DNA of 24,222 bases from an uncultured Bacteroidota bacterium (GTDB taxonomy: Bacteria > Bacteroidota > Bacteroidia > UBA7662). The notes under the pieces were generated by a model that was not told the origin of the DNA, did no database searches, and saw nothing but the letters and a program-made list of their open reading frames with translations. The translations under genes were made by a program, and so were the position numbers. Within the stretch, counting starts at the first letter, position 1. Each line of letters starts with the position of its first letter. The stretch covers positions 1 through 24,222 of the forward strand of contig CAIVQI010000220.1 in the NCBI GenBank assembly GCA_903908015.1, read 5' to 3'. Below are positions 7,358 to 14,607 of the stretch, piece after piece.

Positions 7358-9031
7358 TTAAAGTGATGATGAAGCAAAACGTTGGCCCACCCAAACAAAA
7401 CGACGATTCAGGTAAAGCGCATCAGTAAATGAAGCGTTTCCAGCAGGGTTTCCTCCAGTCACGTGAAAATCTGAAAAGGCAGCATGTTGGTTGAGGTAAA
7501 TTGGACCGGTAAGATTCACTGAAACGGGCACGAAAATCCGCGCCAGCTGGTCGGCCATATCGGCCACGCGATCAGGATCTGTACAGTAGATGCCACAAGA
7601 AATGGCGCCATGACGGCGCGACATTTCCAATACGCGCCTGAGGGATTCATCGGTCGATGGTGTGCATATAACCACACCGATTGGACCAAACCACTCGCGG
7701 TCATAGGCTTCTGTCCGCGATGCGTCAACTTTCAACAATAGAGGAGAGGCCACACGAGCATCGGGGAATTCTTCATTCGCAAAAGAATTGGATGGCAAAA
7801 CAACGGCATCTGAAAATTCTGCCGCAACACTGGCGATGCGGTCTTTTTGCGCGTCTTGTTGAAGGGCGGCCAATACCCCAGGCGCCATCTTTGGGTGACC
7901 AGAAATATTGTTGAGGGCTGCGGTGAACAACTCCATGAAGTCGTCGACAGAAACCATGCCTTCGGGCGTTCGAATGCCTTGATGAGATACAAAGAAATTC
8001 TGAGGTGCCGTACACATTTGTCCTGCATACAAGGACAGCGAAAAAGCCAGGTTGTCGCAAACCGCCTTGATGTCGGTGACCGAGTCGATGATCACTGGAT
8101 TTACACCAGCCTTTTCCGTGAACACTTGTTTCCCTGTTTGTTGTAAACCTTCCAATTGGTTACCAAACGATGTGTTACCCGTATAATCGATGATGCGCAC
8201 ATCGGGGTGCCCGGCGAGTTCCCATGCCAACGGAAAAGCCAGTGTGTCGGGTGCGAGTTGGATTACATCGGGCGTAATGCCCGCTTCATTGAAAACCTTT
8301 TGCATTTCGGCAACCACAATGGCAATCGGCAGAACGGCTTTCGGGTGGGGTTTAATGATGACACTATTCCCTGTGATCAGGCTCGCGAATACGCCTGGAA
8401 GCGTATTCCATGTTGGAAAAGTCGAACAACCTATCACCAATGCCACGCCCCGCGGCATGGCCTTCCAAGTCTTTTGCAGGGTAATGTTGAACTTGCCCAT
8501 GGGCTTATCCCAAACACAGGATTCTGGAACGCGGCGCAACTCTTCCATACCCATGGCGATCACTTCCATGGCACGATCAGCGGCGTGGGGTCCACCAGCT
8601 TGAAAAGCCATCATAAACGACTGCCCTGTGGTGTGTTGTGTGGCGTACGCAATATCAAAAAAACGTTCCTTCATCCGATCCAAGCATGCTGCTAGGATAC
8701 CGGCCCGTTCATTAAATGATACCTTACGCCAAATGTCGAGGGCTTTGGAGGCCGTTTGAACCAGTAATTTATCGGCGAAAATAGGGTACCGGATGCCCAA
8801 TCCAGTTTGAAGGTAGGGAGATATTTCTTCACCCTCGAATCGGAGCGGTTTTTCTTGCAATAGCTCGGTGAAATCGTTGTTCAAACACGCCTGAAATCTA
8901 CTCAGTGCCAATGCTGCTGCATTCTCAGGATAGGATTTCGGATTTTCGGGAAAAGGGGCGTAATAGGTTCTCTCGCGGTTGGCCTGAATGGCTCTGTCAA
9001 TCCGTTCTCGATATTGTTCGTAATAGGACAT
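7358..9031 (-). CDS. paaN: Phenylacetic acid degradation protein PaaN (aldehyde dehydrogenase family)
   Basis: Aldehyde dehydrogenase-superfamily enzyme associated with the phenylacetate pathway, thought to act at or after oxepin-CoA ring opening. The 557 residues agree with the stand-alone PaaN family; there is no C-terminal MaoC hydratase domain as in PaaZ. Visible motifs: PRGVALVIGCSTFPTWNTLP for the substrate/NAD channel, GNSVIIKPHPKAVLP for cofactor binding, the general base Glu306 in TEKAGVNP, and the catalytic Cys340 in GQMCTAPQ. The start ATG at 9029-9031 is preceded 34 bases upstream by a perfect TATTTTTG box. It is divergent from pccB and cotranscribed with paaE. The exact substrate of PaaN proteins is less settled than that of PaaZ, so the reaction is stated with care. 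Confidence 0.88.
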   Translation of the reverse strand: MSYYEQYRERIDRAIQANRERTYYAPFPENPKSYPENAAALALSRFQACLNNDFTELLQEKPLRFEGEEISPYLQTGLGIRYPIFADKLLVQTASKALDIWRKVSFNERAGILAACLDRMKERFFDIAYATQHTTGQSFMMAFQAGGPHAADRAMEVIAMGMEELRRVPESCVWDKPMGKFNITLQKTWKAMPRGVALVIGCSTFPTWNTLPGVFASLITGNSVIIKPHPKAVLPIAIVVAEMQKVFNEAGITPDVIQLAPDTLAFPLAWELAGHPDVRIIDYTGNTSFGNQLEGLQQTGKQVFTEKAGVNPVIIDSVTDIKAVCDNLAFSLSLYAGQMCTAPQNFFVSHQGIRTPEGMVSVDDFMELFTAALNNISGHPKMAPGVLAALQQDAQKDRIASVAAEFSDAVVLPSNSFANEEFPDARVASPLLLKVDASRTEAYDREWFGPIGVVICTPSTDESLRRVLEMSRRHGAISCGIYCTDPDRVADMADQLARIFVPVSVNLTGPIYLNQHAAFSDFHVTGGNPAGNASFTDALYLNRRFVWVGQRFASSSL

Positions 9032-9065
9032 AAACGTATTGTTGGTGGGGGTTTATCGGAAAGTG

Positions 9066-9073
9066 CAAAAATA
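9066..9073 (-). promoter_or_regulatory. -7 box of the paaN-paaE promoter
   Basis: On the minus strand TATTTTTG followed by CA is a perfect -7 match, 34 bases before the paaN ATG. A -33 TTTG is not evident. It lies 32 bases from the oppositely oriented pccB box, so the two promoters share the same intergenic region and may be co-regulated. Confidence 0.5.
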
Positions 9074-9085
9074 CGGGCTTTCGTC

Positions 9086-9113
9086 CTTGTTGTCGACCCA
9101 TCACGTACCTTTG
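9086..9113 (+). promoter_or_regulatory. Candidate pccB promoter (CTTG, 16 bases, TACCTTTG)
   Basis: CTTG (9086-9089) is followed after 16 bases by TACCTTTG (9106-9113), a match to the Bacteroidota TTG/TAnnTTTG pair with slightly tight spacing. The pccB ATG at 9121 starts only 7 bases after the box, so the transcript would have almost no leader, or translation begins at the second ATG at 9133. Confidence 0.5.
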
Positions 9114-9120
9114 TGTGCCA

Positions 9121-10686
9121 ATGAACGACAACATGAACCATTCTTTTCAAGAGTTGGAGCGGCGCAGAGCCGTTGCATTGCAGGGAGGGGGGGAGGCCAG
9201 AATCGCGGCCCAACACAAAAAGGGAAAATTGACAGCGCGGGAGCGGGTCGATTTGCTGCTGGATGAGGGTAGTTTTGAGGAAATGGGGATGCTTGTTACC
9301 CACAGGTCGCATGAGTTTGGCTTAGAGAAAGAAGTGTATCCTGGTGATGGCGTGGTGACGGGTTCGGGCACCATTATGGGGCGACCTGTGTTGGTATTTT
9401 CTCAGGATTTCACCGTTTTCGGAGGGTCTTTGAGCGAGGCACATGCGGAAAAAATATGTCGACTTATGGATATGGCGATGCGCTTAGGAGTGCCGGTCAT
9501 TGGCCTGAACGACTCTGGTGGCGCACGAATACAGGAGGGTGTTGTATCATTAGCGGGCTATGCCGATATTTTCTACAGGAATGTACAGGCTTCAGGCGTG
9601 GTGCCCCAGATCAGTGCTATTATGGGTCCTTGCGCAGGCGGAGCGGTGTACAGTCCGGCGATGACCGATATCATTTTCATGGTAGAGAACAGCAGTTATA
9701 TGTTTGTTACCGGTCCGAATGTGGTGAAAACGGTGACCCACGAAGAAATCAGTTCGGAAAATTTGGGTGGCGCTTCAACGCATTCTACGCGATCTGGTGT
9801 TTGTCACCTGAGCTTCCCGCATGAATTGGCTTGCTTGGAAGGCATCAGGCGTCAGTTGTTTTATTTGCCACAGAATTGCGAGGAAATGGCCCCCATATAT
9901 CCTTATTCGGCGCCTGCCAACAATCCGCTTGAATGGCGCCCAAAATTGAATGAGTTGATTCCGTCGTCTCCCAACCAGCCTTACGATATGCTTGAGTTGA
10001 TGGATGAAATTCTCGACCCTGAGACACGTTTTGAACTGCAGCCCGACTTTGCTGGCAATATGATCACTGCGTTTGGATTACTGGGGGGCCGAAGTATTGG
10101 CATCGTGGCCAACCAGCCGTCCTCCTTGGCAGGCGTTCTCGATATCAATGCCTCGCGAAAGGCGGCGCGCTTTGTTCGGCTTTGCGATTCATTCAACATA
10201 CCTTTACTTGTTTTGGTGGATGTTCCTGGCTTCCTGCCAGGGACTGATCAAGAATGGAATGGGATCATCGTTCATGGTGCCAAGTTGCTTTATGCTTTTA
10301 GCGAGGCTACCGTGCCACGGATCACAGTGATCACGAGAAAGGCTTATGGTGGCGCCTATGATGTGATGAACAGCAAGCATATTGGGGCCGATTATAATTT
10401 CGCTTGGCCTTGTGCTGAAATTGCTGTTATGGGTGCGAAAGGAGCGGCAGAGATCATTTTTAAACATGAAATTCAGGCAGCACCCGATCCCAATGCCAAA
10501 TGGGATGAGAAAGTAGCCTTATATACCGAGCATTTTACCAATCCATACCAAGCCGCTGCAAGGGGCTATGTTGATGAAGTCATTATGCCTTCAGAAACCC
10601 GGCGAAAACTTTTATCGGCTTTTGCCCGAACGGCGAACAAGGCGGTGCGACATCCGCGTAAAAAACACGGTAACATTCCGTTATAA
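9121..10686 (+). CDS. pccB: Acyl-CoA carboxylase carboxyltransferase (propionyl-CoA carboxylase beta type)
   Basis: Transfers CO2 from carboxybiotin to propionyl-CoA (or a related acyl-CoA), giving methylmalonyl-CoA. The 521-residue length and both crotonase-like halves are typical. The N-terminal half has GKLTARERVDLLLDEGSF, GGSLSEAHAEKI, the acyl-CoA/oxyanion loop DSGGARIQEGV and GPCAGGAVYSPA. The C-terminal half has LVDVPGFLPGTDQE and TRKAYGGAYDVM for biotin binding. An in-frame GTG at 9115 lies between the promoter box and ATG, so ATG 9121 is preferred; ATG 9133 is an alternative. The biotin carboxylase/BCCP subunit is not in the window. Acyl-CoA preference (propionyl, acetyl or methylcrotonyl) cannot be fixed from sequence by eye; the propionyl type is the closest fit. 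Confidence 0.9.
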   Translation: MNDNMNHSFQELERRRAVALQGGGEARIAAQHKKGKLTARERVDLLLDEGSFEEMGMLVTHRSHEFGLEKEVYPGDGVVTGSGTIMGRPVLVFSQDFTVFGGSLSEAHAEKICRLMDMAMRLGVPVIGLNDSGGARIQEGVVSLAGYADIFYRNVQASGVVPQISAIMGPCAGGAVYSPAMTDIIFMVENSSYMFVTGPNVVKTVTHEEISSENLGGASTHSTRSGVCHLSFPHELACLEGIRRQLFYLPQNCEEMAPIYPYSAPANNPLEWRPKLNELIPSSPNQPYDMLELMDEILDPETRFELQPDFAGNMITAFGLLGGRSIGIVANQPSSLAGVLDINASRKAARFVRLCDSFNIPLLVLVDVPGFLPGTDQEWNGIIVHGAKLLYAFSEATVPRITVITRKAYGGAYDVMNSKHIGADYNFAWPCAEIAVMGAKGAAEIIFKHEIQAAPDPNAKWDEKVALYTEHFTNPYQAAARGYVDEVIMPSETRRKLLSAFARTANKAVRHPRKKHGNIPL

Positions 10687-10731
10687 CACATTGCTATATT
10701 TCAGTTTAATTTTTTCCGGTTTAAATGATTC

Positions 10732-11424
10732 ATGATGAACCTCCTGCAAAAATTCCATTTGGCACTCACTTGCTTCTTGATTTTCTTCTTGATTTTTATC
10801 TGCGTGCGTTTGGCACCACAGATTTGGCCAGCCGATGCATCGCTGCAGTCTGGAGACGCTGTCATTGAAGGGGTTGATTCCACTCTGTTGGTCGATCAGA
10901 CCGATTGGTCGTTCCTCGATTCGGTGGGAATCCGAAGAGACTCTGTTCAGATGCCGCAAAGGGGATTAAGAATTGTGTACATCAATGCAGATTCTCTTTT
11001 GGAAAATTACCTGTATTATCAAGATCTGCGTGATAAAATGATTCGAAAGGCTCAGGCATCCGAAAAGGAATTGGAGACGGAGGCAGCCAAATTGGAAAAG
11101 GAAATAGAACAGCTTCAAAAAAAAGCTGCCGAAATGTCGGAAATTCAGCGATCCGCTGCTGAGGAGGGACTTATGCGCAAACAACAAAATGTAATCAGTT
11201 TACGCGATAATTTAACCGCCGAATTGGAGCGTGAGGAAGAACAGCTCGACCGGTTATTTCGTGCTAAAGTTCAAGGCTATTTTCGTGAGTTAGCCAAACG
11301 CGAGCAATATGATTATATCTTATCTTATCATACAGGGAGCAACTTATTGTTGGGTTCGGACGGGTTGAACATTACCCGACGTGCTTTATCCGATTTAAAT
11401 GCGGCTTACAAAGCCGGCAAGTAG
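10732..11424 (+). CDS. OmpH/Skp-like membrane-anchored coiled-coil protein
   Basis: Probably a periplasmic chaperone-like protein of the OmpH/Skp family, which bind unfolded outer-membrane proteins. In 230 residues: an N-terminal hydrophobic segment at about 8-28 (ALTCFLIFFLIFICV) that looks like an uncleaved anchor or signal; a low-complexity acidic linker to about residue 77; then the OmpH core starting GLRIVYINADSLLENY, a long Glu/Lys/Ala-rich coiled coil at about 105-185, and a C-terminal return strand (YDYILSYHTGSNLLLG). The linker of about 45 residues is longer than in classic Skp. The start is ATG at 10732 or 10735. It lies 45 bases after pccB and 44 before the FAD oxidoreductase. No nearby bamA is seen, so this is a stand-alone paralogue. 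Confidence 0.8.
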   Translation: MMNLLQKFHLALTCFLIFFLIFICVRLAPQIWPADASLQSGDAVIEGVDSTLLVDQTDWSFLDSVGIRRDSVQMPQRGLRIVYINADSLLENYLYYQDLRDKMIRKAQASEKELETEAAKLEKEIEQLQKKAAEMSEIQRSAAEEGLMRKQQNVISLRDNLTAELEREEEQLDRLFRAKVQGYFRELAKREQYDYILSYHTGSNLLLGSDGLNITRRALSDLNAAYKAGK

Positions 11425-11468
11425 CCCCATAAAATATTACGATAATTTATATTATGTATAATTGAAAT

Positions 11469-12710
11469 ATGTTCACTTTCTGGGATCGCGATCTGTTGTT
11501 TCCTCATCCATGTGATGTGGCCATCATCGGCGGTGGCTTTACCGGATTGTCTGCGGCCATGACCATTAAGCGCTACCGTCCCACCTGGCATGTGGTGGTC
11601 ATCGAATCTGAAGCCACAGGAACCATGGCCAGCGCCCGGAATGCGGGATTTCTTTGTTTGGGCAGCCCAACAGAATTGTTGCGCGACATTCAAAACCATG
11701 GCCTCCCGGTTGTTGAAGAAGTCCTCAGATGCAAAATACAGGGCGCCTCTTTATTGTTGCATTACTTGAAAAAGACTAAATTAACATACAAAAAATCAGT
11801 TGGTTATGAGTTTTTTTCATCAGATTTTCCTGAACCCGTCGGATTGGATGATCATCTTGAAACGCTGAATGGCTTGATGCGTGCGGCGGGTGCTCCCGCC
11901 CATTATTTTACGTATTTGAATCAAGCGCCGAGGGCTTGGTGTACTGCAGCGCATCAACCCTCTTGGGTGAAGATGGATTGGGAAGGGCAAATACATCCAG
12001 CAGCGGCTGTTGCCCGATTAAGACTTCAGTTCTTGAATTTGGGAGGTGTCATCAGTACCCATCATCGAATTGAGTCTATTGACATATTGCCTGGTTATGT
12101 CCTGTTGCAATCGGCCTTAGGAACGGTACAAGCGCGACAGCTGCTGTTGGCCAATAATGCTTTTGTATCCCAATTGATCAAATCGGTTAAGGTTGATGCG
12201 CACCGCGCTCAAGTGATGATCACTGAGCCACTGAATCAACTGCCTTTTCGTGGAAACGTGCATTTTCGTGAAGGTTATTTGTACGCACGTGATGTAGGTC
12301 AACGATTGTTGATTGGGGGTGGTCGATTTTTGGATTTTCAGGGCGAGCAAACGGATCGATTGGGAACGACGGATGGTATTCAGTCGTATCTACGCGAACA
12401 ACTTTCTAAGCTCACTGCGATTCATATTGATGATTTGCATGTAGCGGACCAATGGAGCGGCATAATGGGCTTTACGCCGGCCCAATTACATCCCATACTG
12501 GAGGTCAAATACCATGGAAAAATTGTTGTTGCTGCAGGAATGAATGGAATGGGAACGGCTTTAGGTCCTTATACAGGGAAAAAGGCAGCTGAAATGTTGG
12601 TTCAGGAGCGTGAAGGCCGTGCGATCCACCTCCCACAACCCGGCTTTTTTCCCACATCGCCAAAACCGAGGGATACTGCCCGAAAAAAAAAGCCGAAACG
12701 TAGTCAATAA
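11469..12710 (+). CDS. FAD-dependent oxidoreductase, DadA/PuuB-like
   Basis: D-amino-acid oxidase-superfamily flavoprotein; family members oxidise amino acids, sarcosine or gamma-glutamylputrescine, but the substrate here is not identifiable. The dinucleotide motif GGGFTG is at residues 21-26 and the ribose-binding Glu46 closes the second strand (VVVIES). ASARNAGF resembles the GASGRNGG loop of PuuB/DadA proteins. A late GMNGMGTALGP segment closes the FAD site. 413 residues is normal, except for a basic tail of about 15 residues (TARKKKPKRSQ) encoded over a run of nine A. The box TATAATTG (11457-11464) is a one-mismatch -7 candidate 4 bases before ATG. The 3' end overlaps trxB tail-to-tail by 7 bases. 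Confidence 0.82.
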   Translation: MFTFWDRDLLFPHPCDVAIIGGGFTGLSAAMTIKRYRPTWHVVVIESEATGTMASARNAGFLCLGSPTELLRDIQNHGLPVVEEVLRCKIQGASLLLHYLKKTKLTYKKSVGYEFFSSDFPEPVGLDDHLETLNGLMRAAGAPAHYFTYLNQAPRAWCTAAHQPSWVKMDWEGQIHPAAAVARLRLQFLNLGGVISTHHRIESIDILPGYVLLQSALGTVQARQLLLANNAFVSQLIKSVKVDAHRAQVMITEPLNQLPFRGNVHFREGYLYARDVGQRLLIGGGRFLDFQGEQTDRLGTTDGIQSYLREQLSKLTAIHIDDLHVADQWSGIMGFTPAQLHPILEVKYHGKIVVAAGMNGMGTALGPYTGKKAAEMLVQEREGRAIHLPQPGFFPTSPKPRDTARKKKPKRSQ

Positions 12711-13642
12711 CCCATTTCAGCCAACCAACGCTCCGCATCCAGGGCGGCCATGCAGCCCGAGCCAGCGGCAGTAACCGCCTGACGGTAGATTTTGTCTTGT
12801 GCATCCCCTGCTGCAAAAACACCCGGGATGTTGGTTCTGCTGCTCCCTGGTATGGTTACAATGTAGCCCGTTTCATCAAGAGTTAAATAGGACGAAAACA
12901 AAGCAGTGTTGGGTTGGTGTCCAATGGCCACGAAAAATCCCTGAATCTCAATTGTTCGTTCGGATTGATCCAAGTTGTTCCGTAGCTTGACTCCCGAAAC
13001 TGTTTGTTCGCCCAAAATTTCGAGCGTTTCATGGTTCCAAAGCACTTCAATGTTTGGGGTCCGTAAGACCCGTTCTTGCATGGCTTTTGAAGCCCGCAGG
13101 GCGTCGCGGCGAACAACCATATAAACCTTCCTGCAAAGTTTCGCCAGGTAAGTGGCCTCTTCGGCTGCCGTATCACCCCCTCCCACGAGCGCCACGTCCT
13201 GTCCACGGAAGAAAAAGCCATCACAAACAGCACATGCCGAAACACCGAAACCGTTCAGCCTCTGTTCTGATGGCAGTCCCAGCCATTTTGCTGAGGCTCC
13301 TGTGGCAATAATCACTGCGTCCGCTGTGAGCACGTTCTGTTGGTCAACCACTACCTTTTTGGGCGTGGTGTTGAAATCGACTTCCGTTACAATGCCATAG
13401 CGACAATCAGCACCCATTCGTACCGCTTGTTTTCGGAAATCATCCATCATTTGTGGGCCTTGTACGCCATCAGGATATCCTGGGTAATTTTCTACGTCGG
13501 TCGTGATGGTGAGTTGTCCACCAGGTTGCAGCCCTTCATAGAGTATGGGTTTCAGGCCAGCGCGCGCGGCATAAATTGCGGCCGTGTAACCGGCAGGCCC
13601 CGAACCAATGATGAGGCAATGTGCGTGTTCTTGATTTGACAT
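12704..13642 (-). CDS. trxB: Thioredoxin-disulfide reductase
   Basis: NADPH-dependent flavoenzyme that reduces thioredoxin in the cytoplasm. The 312 residues match low-molecular-weight bacterial TrxB. Visible: FAD motif GSGPAGYTAAIYAARAG, GGQL at 41-44, the redox pair Cys137-Ala-Val-Cys140 (SACAVCDG), NADPH motif GGGDTAAEEA (154 onward), the ATG motif before the disulfide, and the C-terminal GVFAAGDAQDKIYRQAVTAA for FAD. The start ATG at 13640-13642 follows a perfect TATTTTTG box by 4 bases. The gene is separated from the upstream lipoprotein gene by only 33 bases but appears to have its own promoter. Its 3' end overlaps the convergent FAD oxidoreductase by 7 bases. Confidence 0.97.
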   Translation of the reverse strand: MSNQEHAHCLIIGSGPAGYTAAIYAARAGLKPILYEGLQPGGQLTITTDVENYPGYPDGVQGPQMMDDFRKQAVRMGADCRYGIVTEVDFNTTPKKVVVDQQNVLTADAVIIATGASAKWLGLPSEQRLNGFGVSACAVCDGFFFRGQDVALVGGGDTAAEEATYLAKLCRKVYMVVRRDALRASKAMQERVLRTPNIEVLWNHETLEILGEQTVSGVKLRNNLDQSERTIEIQGFFVAIGHQPNTALFSSYLTLDETGYIVTIPGSSRTNIPGVFAAGDAQDKIYRQAVTAAGSGCMAALDAERWLAEMGY

Positions 13643-13646
13643 GCCA

Positions 13647-13654
13647 CAAAAATA
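13647..13654 (-). promoter_or_regulatory. -7 box directly abutting the trxB start codon
   Basis: Minus-strand TATTTTTG ends 4 bases before the trxB ATG. If used as a -7 element, the transcription start falls at or next to the A of ATG. No -33 TTTG is seen at the expected distance. Confidence 0.45.
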
Positions 13655-13675
13655 AGGTAGAATTGAATGGGGCGA

Positions 13676-14602
13676 TTACCGAATGATGTAGGTGTAGTGG
13701 TAATTTCCATATCCACCCCAAACCCCCAATCCTTTCCCCCTGATGGATCGTATGTTGGTGGCCACCACTGTTGGTATGGCAAAAGGATTGCCACTCCCCC
13801 CTGTTGCACTGGCCAGTGTATTCCAAAACTGATATTGAGGCAAGTCAATGCTTGCCACTTTTACATAAACGGTGTCGCCCACCTCAAAAAATCCAAATTC
13901 GTTGAAGGTCGTGGAGTCATTGAACAGATAAACTTCCTTGCCCCTCGGCAAAACAAAATCAATGGTTTGTCCATTGATGAGTTCATCGCTAAAGGCTGAG
14001 GCAAAGCCTGAACTCCACTGTGGCTCCTGATTCCTTCTGGAGAAAATGCGCACGCGGTCACCCACCAAAGGCCCGTCGACATATCGGTAATAGACGGTTG
14101 CCAATTGGGAGTCCCTACTGCTGGGCACGAGGTTACCGGCCTCAATGATTAAATCGGCCTTGGTCCGGTGCCAAATGGAATCAACATAGAGAGGAGGTAA
14201 AATGGTGGTTTCGGCTTCCAATTCATGATCAGCCGTAACTATCCTGATGCGGTAGCGGCCCCCTACCCGACCACGAATGTGGTTTCCCTTGTAGTTGAAA
14301 AGAGTGTAATGTTGAAATTCCAACGATGGCCGAAGTGTATCGGTCACCCCCTCCCCCTCAACAATAATTAAGGCATTGGGTACCTGTAAGCCTAAAACAG
14401 TTTGAAGATCGACTGGATCGAAATAAGGTGCGTTACGGCTCAGGCTTACTTTTACCAATGAATCAGTTTCGATCAGTCCATAAACAACCAGGGCCTCTTT
14501 TGGCGGAGGTAATTCCAAATCAATGACCCGTTCACAACCCGAAAGAATGAACATGAATATAATAAATAAAATATTGAAAATCAAATTTATATGTAAATTC
14601 AT
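13676..14602 (-). CDS. DUF4249-type outer-membrane lipoprotein, partner of the TonB receptor
   Basis: Surface or periplasmic lipoprotein of the DUF4249 family, usually encoded directly after a TonB-dependent receptor in Bacteroidota and assumed to help it bind its ligand; the ligand is unknown. A lipoprotein signal peptide has a hydrophobic core at residues 8-20 and lipobox LSGC with Cys23. The mature start ERVIDLELPPPKEALVVYGLI is characteristic. The rest is beta-rich, including GRYRIRIVTADHELEAET and a C-terminal region ending in GNYHYTYIIR. 308 residues is slightly short for the family. It begins 5 bases after the receptor stop, with AAAGGA just before ATG as a possible ribosome binding site, rare in this window. 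Confidence 0.85.
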   Translation of the reverse strand: MNLHINLIFNILFIIFMFILSGCERVIDLELPPPKEALVVYGLIETDSLVKVSLSRNAPYFDPVDLQTVLGLQVPNALIIVEGEGVTDTLRPSLEFQHYTLFNYKGNHIRGRVGGRYRIRIVTADHELEAETTILPPLYVDSIWHRTKADLIIEAGNLVPSSRDSQLATVYYRYVDGPLVGDRVRIFSRRNQEPQWSSGFASAFSDELINGQTIDFVLPRGKEVYLFNDSTTFNEFGFFEVGDTVYVKVASIDLPQYQFWNTLASATGGSGNPFAIPTVVATNIRSIRGKGLGVWGGYGNYHYTYIIR

Positions 14603-14607
14603 ATCCT

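Noticed and set aside
8156..8695. Long plus-strand open frames opposite paaN
   Set aside because: They lie wholly inside a strongly supported aldehyde dehydrogenase gene, have odd composition (many His, Cys, Arg) and no recognisable domain; they are mirror frames of the real gene.
11402..11416. Inverted repeat CGGCTT-ACA-AAGCCG as a terminator after the OmpH-like gene
   Set aside because: The stem lies inside the last codons, the loop is only 3 bases and no T-run follows.
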